The position numbers and the translations under genes were made by a program. Below the pieces are notes generated by a model. It did not search any database and was not told the origin of the DNA. It saw nothing but the letters and a program-made list of their open reading frames with translations. Shown here piece after piece: positions 1 through 8,973 of a stretch of DNA of 64,000 nucleotides. The stretch is from Paenibacillus mesophilus (GTDB lineage Bacteria > Bacillota > Bacilli > Paenibacillales > NBRC-103111). The stretch lies in NCBI RefSeq assembly GCF_005938385.1, contig NZ_VCRA01000012.1, forward strand, positions 180,792 to 244,791, written 5' to 3'. The stretch's first letter is position 1. Every line of letters starts with the position of its first letter.

Positions 1-588
1 AACGCGCAATATTCCACGAAGGGCCGCATGTTCAGCCATGGCACGCTCATGTTCGACTCGGAGATCGACAACGTCGTATCGGCGCTTAACGTCAATTTGG
101 AGAAGATCCAGTCGAAGGGCGTGAAGTCGATCCGCAGCCGGGTGGCGAACATTTCCGAGTTTTTGGCGGAGCCGATCTCGGTAGCCGACTTCAGACGGAA
201 GCTGCTGGAGTCGATATTCGGCGGAGCGGTCGTACCCGAGTACAAGCTGTCCGAAGCCGACTGGGCAGCCGTGCGCAAGCTGGCCGACGAGCGGTACCGG
301 AGCTGGGATTGGAACTACGGCAAGTCGCCGTCGTTCAACGTGCGGAAGACGAAGCGGCTGGAGGGCGTCGGCACGTTCGACGTCCGGCTGAACGTCGAGG
401 GCGGCAAAATAGCCGGAGCCGCCATATACGGCGATTTCTTCGGAGTCGGCGAGGCTGGTGAGCTTGCGGACAAGCTGGTTGGCGTCAAGTACGACGAAGG
501 GGCATTGCGCGAGCGGCTGGAGGACGTCGATTTGACCTATTATTTCGGCCGGATTACGAAGGAGCAGTGGCTCGAGCTGCTCATTTGA
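1..588 (+). CDS. Lipoate--protein ligase, 3' part
   Basis: Open from the first base of the window, so the start lies upstream; 195 C-terminal residues are visible. Lipoate–protein ligases attach lipoate to the E2 and GCV-H subunits of 2-oxoacid dehydrogenases and the glycine cleavage system in the cytoplasm. The visible part begins in the catalytic domain (NAQYSTKGRMFSHGTLMFD), continues through KSIRSRVANI, and has the small C-terminal accessory domain ending in the family-typical EDVDLTYYFGRITKEQW. The last residues match the usual end of the family, so the 3' end is intact. LplA-like versus LplJ-like cannot be settled without the N-terminus. The reading frame remains open after the stop into a separate gene remnant. 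Confidence 0.88.
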   Translation, partial: NAQYSTKGRMFSHGTLMFDSEIDNVVSALNVNLEKIQSKGVKSIRSRVANISEFLAEPISVADFRRKLLESIFGGAVVPEYKLSEADWAAVRKLADERYRSWDWNYGKSPSFNVRKTKRLEGVGTFDVRLNVEGGKIAGAAIYGDFFGVGEAGELADKLVGVKYDEGALRERLEDVDLTYYFGRITKEQWLELLI

Positions 589-768
589 ACGGAGCAAAAT
601 AGAGGCGAGACCCCCGTTGCAGTACGTGTCGGAGGTTTATTGGTCGAGCTGTCCTTTACAGCGGCTTCGAACGCGGTCGCGATCGGCATTTACGGGTCGA
701 TGAGCCAGACCGCCAACGGCTACGCCTGGATTGACGATTTGGAGCTGCACGAAGCGGCGAGCCCATAA
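589..768 (+). pseudogene. Remnant of the end of a carbohydrate-binding or surface protein
   Basis: Directly after the ligase stop, and in the same frame, 59 codons run open to TAA at 766–768 without a start codon or ribosome-binding site. The translation ends in an aromatic/acidic stretch (YAWIDDLELHEAASP) that resembles the last strand of CBM4/9-like or other jelly-roll carbohydrate-binding domains (typically ...xxxIDDvxL). This looks like the decayed 3' end of a secreted protein rather than a real gene. The domain assignment is pattern recognition only. Confidence 0.45.
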
Positions 769-787
769 CGGGGCAGGTAAGATCGGG

Positions 788-828
788 AGGACCAGCAGGC
801 GGTGCGATACCGCGGCTGGTCCTTTCTT
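788..828 (+). terminator. Rho-independent terminator
   Basis: Stem GGACCAGC (789–796) pairs with GCTGGTCC (815–822), with a second small stem inside, followed by TTTCTT. It would end transcription of the lipoate ligase and the remnant behind it. Confidence 0.7.
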
Positions 829-831
829 ACA

Positions 832-1018
832 TAGCGGAATTGTGTTCCGCTAAATCGGATATTTCACCGAATTTCTTATTTATAACGGAACTGTAATACG
901 TTAAACCATTCAATAATGGATTCGCTGACGGCAAAAGAGTTGATTTACGGAATATAGTTCCGTTAATTTGGCGGCATACGCATTTTTACGGTCGATAGAG
1001 GAATACAGTTCCGCTAAT
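832..1018. repeat. Gene-free block of four short palindromes (copy 1)
   Basis: About 187 bp with four imperfect palindromes spaced about 40–60 bp apart: CGGAATTGTGTTCCG near 836, ACGGAACTGTAATACGT near 884, ACGGAATATAGTTCCGT near 946 and GGAATACAGTTCC near 1000. The whole block aligns along its length with 38859–39042, including the linker words GGATATTTC, AAACCATTCA and GGTC. No coding potential was seen. Confidence 0.75.
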
Positions 1019-1153
1019 TAAGCGATTCGGAAGCATACGATCGAAGCTCTTATCTGCAAACTTGTCGCCCTGTCAAGCAGGACAATCCGCTCCCGGTATC
1101 GAAGAAGATAAGGTAGGCTGCTTGACCTTGTATGTTGTCAGGCGGACGCGTTG

Positions 1154-1167
1154 TGTAAGCGATTTCA
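1154..1167 (+). promoter_or_regulatory. cre-like site (CcpA operator)
   Basis: TGTAAGCGATTTCA matches the Bacillus cre consensus TGWNANCGNTNWCA at all 14 positions. It lies 19 bp before the chosen ATG of the AraC gene, where bound CcpA would block transcription. That CcpA acts here is inference from the consensus. Confidence 0.6.
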
Positions 1168-1186
1168 GATGAATGGAGGACAAACG

Positions 1187-2080
1187 ATGGCCGAGCGGAA
1201 AATGCCCATTTACGAAGATTTCGTTGGCAGTGCGGCACCGCCTTACTTGGTGGGCACGCAGCGGTTTTATATCGATGTCAGGCTTTCGCGGCATACTTAC
1301 TTGCATCATCACAATTACGCGGAATTGTCGTTCTTCTTCGAGGGATGCGGGAGCGAGACGATCAACGGGCTCAGCCATCGTCTCGTACCGGGCTCCGTCT
1401 CGTTCGTCCTCCCATATCAGATGCATATTATAAAAACCGATCCCGAACGGAAGCTGCGCAAATATTGCTGCATGTTCGATATTCAGCTGCTGTCCGAGCT
1501 GTTGGAGGATCGCTGGTATTCCAGCATGCTGTACGGAGTCGGCAAGCAGATTCCGTCGTCCGTCGAATTCGGAGAGTGCGAGATCGAGCGGATTCAAGGC
1601 GTATTCGAGCATTTGCTGCAGGAATACGAGGATGCCGACAATCCGGGAAGACCGCAGCTGATCCGGGCGAAGCTGAACGAAGCGCTGCTGCTGTTCATCC
1701 GCAAAGGATTGGCGGTCCGCGCCGAAGGCCGTTCTTCGTCCCCTGCGGCCGAAGATAAATCCCGGCTGTTGTGGCCGCTTCTGCAATACGTGCATACCCA
1801 CTTTCACGAGAAGCTGAATTTGAAGGAGCTGTCCGACCGTTTTTATATGAGCGCGCCGTATATGAGCCGTTTTTTTAAAATGCATGTCGGCATGGGGTTC
1901 GTCGAGTACTTGCACATGCTGCGGATCGAGCGCGCATCCAGCATGCTGCTCAATACGGATATGTCGATCCACGAGATCGCGTTCGATGTCGGGTTCGACA
2001 ACTCGCGGACGTTCTCCCGCGTATTCCGGGAGCTTAAAGGCAAGTCCGCCAGCGAATACCGGTTAATGAAGATCAAATAG
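1187..2080 (+). CDS. AraC-family transcriptional regulator
   Basis: 297-residue DNA-binding regulator. The N-terminal half is a cupin-like ligand domain with His-rich strands (TYLHHHNYAELSFFFEG); the last ~100 residues are the double helix-turn-helix of AraC/XylS proteins (KLNLKELSDRFYMSAPYMSR, then IHEIAFDVGFDNSRTFSRVF). ATG 1187 was chosen because GGAGG at 1175–1179 precedes it; a longer in-frame version from 1151 has no such site. A perfect cre-like match sits just upstream. The gene converges on a sugar-binding lipoprotein gene (2146–3465), and the YesM/YesN pair follows, so it is probably a local sensor for carbohydrate uptake. The ligand cannot be told from sequence. Confidence 0.88.
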   Translation: MAERKMPIYEDFVGSAAPPYLVGTQRFYIDVRLSRHTYLHHHNYAELSFFFEGCGSETINGLSHRLVPGSVSFVLPYQMHIIKTDPERKLRKYCCMFDIQLLSELLEDRWYSSMLYGVGKQIPSSVEFGECEIERIQGVFEHLLQEYEDADNPGRPQLIRAKLNEALLLFIRKGLAVRAEGRSSSPAAEDKSRLLWPLLQYVHTHFHEKLNLKELSDRFYMSAPYMSRFFKMHVGMGFVEYLHMLRIERASSMLLNTDMSIHEIAFDVGFDNSRTFSRVFRELKGKSASEYRLMKIK

Positions 2081-2081
2081 G

Positions 2082-2125
2082 AGAAGCCGCAAATCGTGAT
2101 CCTGCTCACGGTCTGCGGCTTTCAT
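2082..2125. terminator. Shared terminator between convergent genes
   Basis: GAAGCCGCA pairs with TGCGGCTTTC around an inner CGTGA/TCACG stem. It sits between the AraC gene and the oppositely transcribed binding-protein gene and could serve both. Confidence 0.6.
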
Positions 2126-2145
2126 CGCCTCTTGCGCGCGGTCGG

Positions 2146-3465
2146 TTATTTGCCGGCTGCGGCTTTGGCTTTCTCGATTTCTTTATCGGCTTCCTCGGCC
2201 ATCGTTCTCAGGGCTGTATTGATGTCCGTACTGCCCTTCGTCAGCTGGTACATCGTTCTTTCCAGAACGACCCCGGCCGTACGGTGGTAAGGCGAAGCCT
2301 CGAACGGGTCGGCCGGCTTGCTTTTCAGCAGGGCGCGGACGTTTTTCCCTTGCAGGAACGGCGTATCTTGGCCGTAAGCGTCTTTGACCGACTGGGTGTT
2401 CGTCACGGGGAATGCGAGCGCCTGCTTCGACATGCTGAGCTGCACCTCGTCGCTGGTCAGGTGGGCGATCGCGTCGAATGCGGCTTCCTTATGCTTGCTC
2501 GTGCTCGTCACATAGGCGAGCGTCAGCAGCGATTGCGGACCTACGCCGCGGCGATCGCTGAATTCCGGGTACGTGACGACGTCCCAATTGACGTCCTGCG
2601 GCGTTGTAGGCGGAATGTAGGCGTACATGGCCGCTATTTTGTCTTTCAGGAACAAATTGCTGACTCCGCCGAAGCTGCCCTCTTTCGACTCGTTGCCGGG
2701 AATTTCATAGAAGCGGGTCAAGTTTCGGACCAAACGCCCCCAGCGCTCGTCGGTATTATACAAAGACTTGTCGGTCTTCGGATCGACGAAGCCGAGCGAC
2801 AGCTGGTTCAGCCATGCCGAATTGTAAAACTGCGTAATGAAGCCTCTGTACTGCGTGCCCCCTTCGGAGCGGGTCATCACTTTGGCCAGATCGTACACTT
2901 CATCCCATGTCATGCCGTCCTTCGGATACGGTCTGCCGAATTTGTCGAACAAATCTTTGTTGTATAGCAAGCCCATGACCGATTTTTTGTACGGCAGCGC
3001 ATAGATGGCCCCTTTGGAAAGCACCTGCACCGCTTTAACGCTGCCAGGGTCCAGGCGGGACATATCGAAGCCGCGGCTCTTGATCATTCCGGTCAGGTCG
3101 GTTTCGAACTTGAACGGCGTAATAAGCCGATAATGATTGATGTCCGCATTCAGCATGACGTCGATCGGCTCTCCGGCGGCGATCATGCCGGCGATATGGG
3201 CTTCCGGATTCGTATCCGGCGAGGAGACATACTTGATCGTAATGTGCGGATATTTTTTCTGAATCGCGTTGCCGAACTGCTCCATGAAGATGGCCGGATC
3301 TTGCTTCGCGCTCGGATCGTAGAACGTGAGCGTAACCGGCTCCTTCGGTGCGTCTGCGGCTTTCCCCTCTTCTTTTTTGCCGGCGCCGTCCCCCGATCCG
3401 CATGCGGCCAAGCTTGCGCTCGCCGCGAGCAGCAATGCGGAGGTCAACCATTTTTTTGCAGCCAT
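2146..3465 (-). CDS. ABC sugar-binding lipoprotein (family 1) without adjacent permeases
   Basis: 439-residue extracytoplasmic solute-binding protein. A lipoprotein signal ends in the lipobox LAAC (about residues 19–22), and a low-complexity Gly/Lys linker precedes the binding fold. The mid-protein motif LLYNKDLFDKFG...YPKDGMTWDE is typical of the family and recurs in the proteins at 43045, 47609 and 52373, so these four form one subfamily. No permease or ATPase lies next to it on this strand; the permeases at 7129 and 8088 have their own binding protein of another subfamily. It probably delivers an oligosaccharide to a permease encoded nearby or elsewhere. Substrate unknown. Confidence 0.88.
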   Translation of the reverse strand: MAAKKWLTSALLLAASASLAACGSGDGAGKKEEGKAADAPKEPVTLTFYDPSAKQDPAIFMEQFGNAIQKKYPHITIKYVSSPDTNPEAHIAGMIAAGEPIDVMLNADINHYRLITPFKFETDLTGMIKSRGFDMSRLDPGSVKAVQVLSKGAIYALPYKKSVMGLLYNKDLFDKFGRPYPKDGMTWDEVYDLAKVMTRSEGGTQYRGFITQFYNSAWLNQLSLGFVDPKTDKSLYNTDERWGRLVRNLTRFYEIPGNESKEGSFGGVSNLFLKDKIAAMYAYIPPTTPQDVNWDVVTYPEFSDRRGVGPQSLLTLAYVTSTSKHKEAAFDAIAHLTSDEVQLSMSKQALAFPVTNTQSVKDAYGQDTPFLQGKNVRALLKSKPADPFEASPYHRTAGVVLERTMYQLTKGSTDINTALRTMAEEADKEIEKAKAAAGK

Positions 3466-3737
3466 TCGCCCCCAACCTTTCTGTATCGATATATAAGATT
3501 GCTTGTAATAACTTTACCTGAAGCGCGGCCAAAATGTGCGACATTATTTATTGGCTTTGGGTCATATTTATACCAGTTTAAAACAGGATCATTTAACAAT
3601 CGGCGGATCGCTTCGAAAAAATATTGCAATTTTTCAATAAATTCCGGTATTTTTTTCTTTCCAGGCGGCTTATAATGGGAACTACTTTTGGTTACGCTTT
3701 CACAAACGACGCCTTGAAGACGACGGAGGTGCGCTTC

Positions 3738-5531
3738 ATGAAAGACACAATCGGCTTCTTTGCTTTCTCCTCGCTAAAAAACCGGCTGTTTCTCGTATTT
3801 CTGCTGCTTATTCTGCTGCCTTATTCGTTTCTTCATTTCCAGAGCGTCTCCCGGATCGAAACTTCCTTCACCCAGCAAATCATCCGCCAAAACACGGATC
3901 AGCTCGAGCAGCTGAAGCTCGCGTTCGAAGATATGCGCATCACCGCGTTTCGGATCGCCCTCCGGCTGGAAAAAGATCCGGCCGTCGCCGATCTTCTGAT
4001 CGGAAATACGTCTCTCGGAGCTGAGGAGCGGCACAAACGGATGGAAGACTTGTGGAACGGGATCCGGAGCAATACGCTCCCGTCTCCTTTCGTCTATTAC
4101 TCCATCATGGATCGGAACGGGATGGCCTATACGTCGTATGCCCCGAACAAACCGCTCAGCTACGAGCTTCAGTTGGCCAAGCCGGAGCTCGCGGAGCTGA
4201 AGGCCGGCAAACTATCGTACCTGTGGACGCCGAAGGAGGAGTCCGATCTGCAGCCGGAGGTCAGCAAAAGCCCCCGTCTGCTTACGCTATACTCCTCCTT
4301 CCGCGGCGGCGGCGGGGAACCAATCGGATTGATCCGCATCAGCATCGATTTCCAGGCATGGCTTTCGTCCATGGCGAGAAGCTTTCCGATCACGCAAGAT
4401 TTTTATTTGCTGGACGATGCCGGCGGGATACTCGGCGGGACCGGCTCTCCGACGGAACCGGCGCTTCTATCGGAGAGCCGCGGCGAAGCGGGCTACGCGG
4501 AAAGCTCGCACCGGATCGAAGGCTCCTACTTGTACAATTCGATGCCGATTCCGGCAATGGGCTGGACGCTTGCGAGCCGTTTTCCGCTCCATCTGTTTTT
4601 CGGAGATATCGCGGAGGTGAAGCAGCGCGTGTTTACGACGTTTCTTGCGTTCACGCTCCTGTTCGTCATCATCACCTTCTTGATCTTGTCTACGCTGACC
4701 CGGCCGCTCAGGCTGCTGCAGAAAAAAATGTCCGAGGTTGCGGATAAGCAGTTGATGATCCACCTGTCGACCGGATCGTACAAAGGCGAGGTGCTCGCCT
4801 TGGCGAAGGCGTTTAATCAGATGGTCAGCGATCTGCACGCGCTGCTTCGCCGGCTGAAGGCCGAGGAACGGCAGAAGGAAGCGGTCCGCTTCCAGATGCT
4901 GCTGTCCCAGATGAATCCCCATTTTCTGCTCAACACGCTAAATGTGGTGAAATGGAACGTTCTCGGCAAAGGGGACGAGCAGACGGCCGCGCTATGCGTA
5001 TCGCTCGGCAAGCTGCTGGAAACAAGCTTGAACGAGGAGACCGATCTGATCCATCTGCAGGAGGAGAGAGAGCTTACGGAGGCGTACGTGTCGATTCAGT
5101 CGTTCCGCTACGATCAGAAGTTCGAGATCCGCTGGGAGTGCGACGAACATCTCGACTATGCGCTCGTTCCGAAGCTCAGTCTGCAGCCGCTTGTGGAAAA
5201 CGCGATTTTTCACGGCTTGTCGCAAAAAGAACGCGAAGGCGCGATCTGGATCAGGGCGTATGCCGAAGGCGGACGCTGCTGCCTGGAGGTGGAGGACAAC
5301 GGCGTCGGATGGAACCCGGCGGCATCTCAGAGTGCGGCACGCAAAAGGAAAAGCATCGGACTGAGAAACGTCAAGGAACGGCTGGAGCTTCTGTTCAAGC
5401 AGGAAGCGGCTTTGGAAATTCATCCGCTTGCCGAAGGAACGCGGGTCCGCCTCTTATTTCCGCTGCTCGTCGCGGCGCCATATTCCGATGGAGGGGATAG
5501 CGATGTGGAAAGTGCTGCTCGTGGAGGATGA
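3738..5531 (+). CDS. YesM-type sensor histidine kinase
   Basis: 597-residue membrane kinase. TM1 at ~16–34, an extracytoplasmic sensing region to ~290, TM2 at ~295–320, a HAMP linker, then the His-kinase domain with the phosphoacceptor in QMNPHFLLNTLN (~390) and an ATPase domain with LVENAIFHGL and DNGVGW. ATG 3738 was chosen for GGAGGT at 3725–3730; an earlier in-frame start has no ribosome-binding site. The 3' end overlaps the response-regulator gene by 29 nt, implying coupled translation. YesM/YesN pairs usually control adjacent sugar ABC transporters, which fits the permease genes downstream. The stimulus is unknown. Confidence 0.92.
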   Translation: MKDTIGFFAFSSLKNRLFLVFLLLILLPYSFLHFQSVSRIETSFTQQIIRQNTDQLEQLKLAFEDMRITAFRIALRLEKDPAVADLLIGNTSLGAEERHKRMEDLWNGIRSNTLPSPFVYYSIMDRNGMAYTSYAPNKPLSYELQLAKPELAELKAGKLSYLWTPKEESDLQPEVSKSPRLLTLYSSFRGGGGEPIGLIRISIDFQAWLSSMARSFPITQDFYLLDDAGGILGGTGSPTEPALLSESRGEAGYAESSHRIEGSYLYNSMPIPAMGWTLASRFPLHLFFGDIAEVKQRVFTTFLAFTLLFVIITFLILSTLTRPLRLLQKKMSEVADKQLMIHLSTGSYKGEVLALAKAFNQMVSDLHALLRRLKAEERQKEAVRFQMLLSQMNPHFLLNTLNVVKWNVLGKGDEQTAALCVSLGKLLETSLNEETDLIHLQEERELTEAYVSIQSFRYDQKFEIRWECDEHLDYALVPKLSLQPLVENAIFHGLSQKEREGAIWIRAYAEGGRCCLEVEDNGVGWNPAASQSAARKRKSIGLRNVKERLELLFKQEAALEIHPLAEGTRVRLLFPLLVAAPYSDGGDSDVESAARGG

Positions 5532-6984
5532 AGCATTCGTTCGGCGTTCGCTCAAGCAGTTGATCCGCTGGGAAGATATGGGCTTCACGATTTCGGGGGA
5601 GGCCGGCGACGGCCGGGAAGCGCTCGAGATGATGCGGAACCGACAGCCGGACCTTGTCATAGCGGATATTATGATGCCGGTCATGGACGGGATCGAGCTG
5701 ATGAAGCAGGCGCGGGCCGAAGGGGTGGAATCCGCATTCGTCGTCCTGACCTGCATGAACGAATTCGAGTATGCCCGCCAAGCTCTGGAGCTCGGAGCTT
5801 CCGGCTATTTGCTCAAGCTGTCGATGAACGTGCAATCGCTCGCGGAAGCGTTGTCCAAAGTGAAGAAGGAGCTGACGCGGAACATGCAGGCGAGATCGCA
5901 ACGGGTATCGCCGCCGTTCCAGCGCCTGTACCGCGATACGTGGCAATCCATATTCGGCGGCGCGCCCGGGGGAGGGGAAGCGGGCGGCTTCGATGCCGCA
6001 GGGCCAGACGAGGGGTTTGCGACCGTTTGGATCGGATCGTTTCTGCACGGCCCGGACCGGTTTGCCGTTGACGATATCCAGCATTTCGTTCCGGCGACTC
6101 CGGGCAGCGGGACCGTGATGCACTGCTTCACTTATTTCGGACAAACGACCGTATTCGTCTGGAATCCGGCAGACGACCGGGCGTGGAATAAGGCGGACGG
6201 ATCGCCGCCATGGCCGGCGTCGTTCTCCGGTGTTGTAGACAGCCGGGAAATGCGCTCCGTTTGGAGCCGAGTGCTGCGGGCTTTGGACCTTGCCTGGTAC
6301 GAAGGCCGATCCGGCGTTATTCCGATCGGCGGCACGGCCGAACCATATGCCGGCGAGCCCGATTCGTTGACATGGAGAACCGAGAGGGAATGGATACACA
6401 GCTTCGAGCAGCGAAGACTGGACGAATTCCGCGACCGGCTGCGCGACGGCTGGAACGTTATCGCGAAACGCCGTACGCCGATGGCGGTCGTGAAGGAGAC
6501 GGCGATCCGGATCGACCGGATCCTGTCGCGTATTACCGGCCTAAACGGCACGGCCGACGAGGAGCTGGCCGCATGCACATCCCATGAGGGGCTTGCCCGG
6601 CTGCTTCTGTCCAACGCCGACCGGTATGCCGAGCGATGGGCTTCCCATGCGCACCCGATTACCGGCCATCCCGAGATCGACAAAGCGCTCGGCCATATTC
6701 ACCGGCATTCGCACGAGGATGTGACGCTGAAGTCGGTCGCCGCGCTGGTCGCGATGGATGAAGCGTACTTCAGCGGGTTGTTCAAGAAGAAGACCGGCGT
6801 TACGCTCATCCATTACGTCCAGCAGGTGAGGATCAATCAGGCCAAAGGACTGCTCGAGCAGACGGAGCTTGCGATCGGCGAGGTGGGCGAGAGAGTCGGC
6901 TTCCCCAATACAAACTATTTCATCAAAATTTTCAAGAGGTGGACGGGACGGACGCCGAACGAATACCGGACCGGCGGGCGGTAG
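5503..6984 (+). CDS. YesN-type response regulator with AraC DNA-binding domain
   Basis: 493-residue partner of the kinase at 3738. Receiver domain 1–125 with acidic pocket VEDE and phosphoacceptor D55 in IADIMMPVMDG; a variable middle region of ~260 residues; C-terminal AraC double helix-turn-helix (VTLKSVAALVAMDEAYFSG ... IGEVGERVGFPNTNYFIKIF). The start at 5503 has GAGGGGAT just upstream and lies inside the kinase gene. It most likely activates the transporter operon beginning at 7129, from which it is separated by a 144-bp spacer. Confidence 0.92.
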   Translation: MWKVLLVEDEAFVRRSLKQLIRWEDMGFTISGEAGDGREALEMMRNRQPDLVIADIMMPVMDGIELMKQARAEGVESAFVVLTCMNEFEYARQALELGASGYLLKLSMNVQSLAEALSKVKKELTRNMQARSQRVSPPFQRLYRDTWQSIFGGAPGGGEAGGFDAAGPDEGFATVWIGSFLHGPDRFAVDDIQHFVPATPGSGTVMHCFTYFGQTTVFVWNPADDRAWNKADGSPPWPASFSGVVDSREMRSVWSRVLRALDLAWYEGRSGVIPIGGTAEPYAGEPDSLTWRTEREWIHSFEQRRLDEFRDRLRDGWNVIAKRRTPMAVVKETAIRIDRILSRITGLNGTADEELAACTSHEGLARLLLSNADRYAERWASHAHPITGHPEIDKALGHIHRHSHEDVTLKSVAALVAMDEAYFSGLFKKKTGVTLIHYVQQVRINQAKGLLEQTELAIGEVGERVGFPNTNYFIKIFKRWTGRTPNEYRTGGR

Positions 6985-7087
6985 AAGCCGCCCCCTCCCG
7001 AGAACAAAAATTTGTTCTATCACATCACCAAATATGTTCCTTATATGGACAGCTCCGGGGTGGTATCGTTGTAGTACGGCCGAATTC

Positions 7088-7101
7088 AGTAAGCGGTTAC
7101 A
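7088..7101 (+). promoter_or_regulatory. cre-like site before the permease operon
   Basis: AGTAAGCGGTTACA matches 13 of 14 positions of the cre consensus TGWNANCGNTNWCA (first base differs) and is partly palindromic. It lies 27 bp before the GTG start of the first permease gene, a position suited to CcpA repression. Confidence 0.5.
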
Positions 7102-7128
7102 AACTCGGAGGAGAGGATGTGAGAACAA

Positions 7129-8094
7129 GTGCAGCCACAATCCTTGGATGCGGAACGGTCCGTTTCGCCGGCAGCTCGCGTACGGCTGCAGAGGCGGTTA
7201 AGAGCGTTTTGGGCGTACAAAGAATTTTATTTGATGCTGCTGCCCGGCGTCCTGTATTACTTGGTGTACAAATACGTGCCGATGTACGGGGTCGTGATCG
7301 CGTTCAAAGATTACGACATGATGGAAGGCATTCTCGGCAGCCCTTGGGCCGATCCGTGGTTCAAATATTTTCAGCAGTTTTACGAGTCGCCGTACTTTGC
7401 CCAGCTGTTGACCAACACATTCCTTATCAGCGTATACAAGCTCATTTTCGGCATGGTGCCGCCGATCCTTCTGGCGATCCTGCTGAACGAGTGCAAAGTA
7501 CGCTGGTTCCGGTCGCTGATCCAGACGCTGAGCTACATGCCGCATTTTTTGTCCTGGGTCATCATATACGGCATCCTGCTCATGTTCCTGTCGCAGGATT
7601 CGGGTATCGTCAACCGCTGGCTTGTCGATTCCGGCTTCAAGGCGGTGCCGTTTCTCACCTCGACCGAATGGTTCCGCAGCGTCCTGGTCGGTTCGGAAAT
7701 ATGGCAAAACCTCGGGTGGGGGGCAATCATCTACTTGGCCGCGATAGCGGGCATCGATCCGACGCTCTACGAAGCGGGGAAGGTCGACGGCGCTAGCCGG
7801 CTCAGCATGGTGTGGCATATTACGCTGCCGGGCATCCGCCACGTGATCGTCCTGCTCCTGATCCTGCGGCTCGGCCATATGCTGGATGCGGGCTTCGAGC
7901 AAATTTACATTTTGTACAACGTTCACGTGTATCCGGTCGCCGATATTCTCGATACTTGGGTGTTCCGGACCGGGCTCCAGCAATGGAACTATAGTCTCGC
8001 TTCCGCGGTCGGCTTGTTCAAATCGATGATAGGACTAGTCCTAGTCTACATTTCCAATACGTTGGCGAAGCGATGGGGGGAGAGCATATGGTGA
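7129..8094 (+). CDS. ABC sugar transporter permease, LplB type
   Basis: 321-residue inner-membrane permease of the carbohydrate uptake (CUT1) family. It opens with the LplB-typical block YLMLLPGVLYYLVYKYVPMYG (shortened here to its core LLPGVLYYLVYKYVPM) followed by AFKDY, has about six transmembrane helices, and carries the EAA loop EAGKVDGASRLSMVWHITLP that contacts the ATPase. GTG 7129 is preceded by GGAGGAGAGG (7107–7116). The gene overlaps the second permease by 7 nt. No ATPase gene is present; this family normally borrows a shared MsmX-type ATPase. Likely under control of the upstream YesMN pair. Confidence 0.9.
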   Translation: MQPQSLDAERSVSPAARVRLQRRLRAFWAYKEFYLMLLPGVLYYLVYKYVPMYGVVIAFKDYDMMEGILGSPWADPWFKYFQQFYESPYFAQLLTNTFLISVYKLIFGMVPPILLAILLNECKVRWFRSLIQTLSYMPHFLSWVIIYGILLMFLSQDSGIVNRWLVDSGFKAVPFLTSTEWFRSVLVGSEIWQNLGWGAIIYLAAIAGIDPTLYEAGKVDGASRLSMVWHITLPGIRHVIVLLLILRLGHMLDAGFEQIYILYNVHVYPVADILDTWVFRTGLQQWNYSLASAVGLFKSMIGLVLVYISNTLAKRWGESIW

Positions 8095-8948
8095 GAAACG
8101 CCGGGGACAAATGGTTTGTCGGTTCGAGCTACGCGCTGCTGGCGCTTGTCGGCCTGGCGGCGGTCGTTCCTCTCCTGTATGTGTTCTCGGTTTCGCTGAC
8201 CCCTTTCGCGGAAGTGCTCAAGCACGGCGGCTACGTGCTCATCCCGAAAGAGCTGACGTTCAATGCCTACAAGAAGCTGATCGGCACGTCCACGATTCCG
8301 CGCTCGCTGCTCGTCACCGTATACATTACCGTAGTCGGGACGACGATCAACCTGATCCTGACGTCGCTGATCGCATACCCGCTCAGCCGCAAGCAGCTGC
8401 CGGGAAGACGCTTCTTCCTGCTGATGGTCGTATTCACGCTGCTGTTCAGCGGCGGCATCATACCGACGTACCTGGTCGTCAAGGCGACGGGGCTGATCGA
8501 CAGCTTATGGGCGCTCATTTTGCCGACCGCCGTCTCGAGCTTCAACGTGCTGATTATGAAAAGCTTCTTCGAGCAGCTGCCCGAAGAGCTGTTCGAATCG
8601 GCGCGAATCGACGGAGCCAAAGAATTCCTCATCCTGTTCCGGCTCGTCGTACCGCTGTCGCTGCCCGTCATGATTACGGTCGGACTGTTCTACGCGGTAG
8701 GCCATTGGAACTCCTTCTTCAGCGCGATCATGTATGTGACCGACCGCTCGCTGTTTCCGCTGCAGGTTGTCGTCCGCGAAATATTGATGCTGACACAGCA
8801 ACCCCTCGAGAACGCGGAGGACCAGGTTCCGACCGTCACGATGCAGATGGCCGCCGTCGTTTTTGCCAGCTTGCCGGTGCTTGTCATTTATCCGTTTTTG
8901 CAGAAGCATTTTACGAAAGGCATGCTGCTCGGCTCGATTAAAGGTTGA
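8088..8948 (+). CDS. ABC sugar transporter permease, LplC/YtcP type
   Basis: 286-residue partner permease with six predicted helices. Family signatures include YPLSRKQLPGRRF, the FSGGIIPTYLVV segment, and the EAA loop ESARIDGAKEFLILFRLVVP. ATG 8088 was preferred to 8073 because GGGGGAGAG falls immediately before it; it overlaps the end of the first permease gene (ATGGTGA), which implies translational coupling. With the product of 7129 it forms the channel for the sugar delivered by the binding protein at 8974. Confidence 0.9.
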   Translation: MVRNAGDKWFVGSSYALLALVGLAAVVPLLYVFSVSLTPFAEVLKHGGYVLIPKELTFNAYKKLIGTSTIPRSLLVTVYITVVGTTINLILTSLIAYPLSRKQLPGRRFFLLMVVFTLLFSGGIIPTYLVVKATGLIDSLWALILPTAVSSFNVLIMKSFFEQLPEELFESARIDGAKEFLILFRLVVPLSLPVMITVGLFYAVGHWNSFFSAIMYVTDRSLFPLQVVVREILMLTQQPLENAEDQVPTVTMQMAAVVFASLPVLVIYPFLQKHFTKGMLLGSIKG

Positions 8949-8973
8949 TACCATGAGAAAGAAGGGGAACGGT

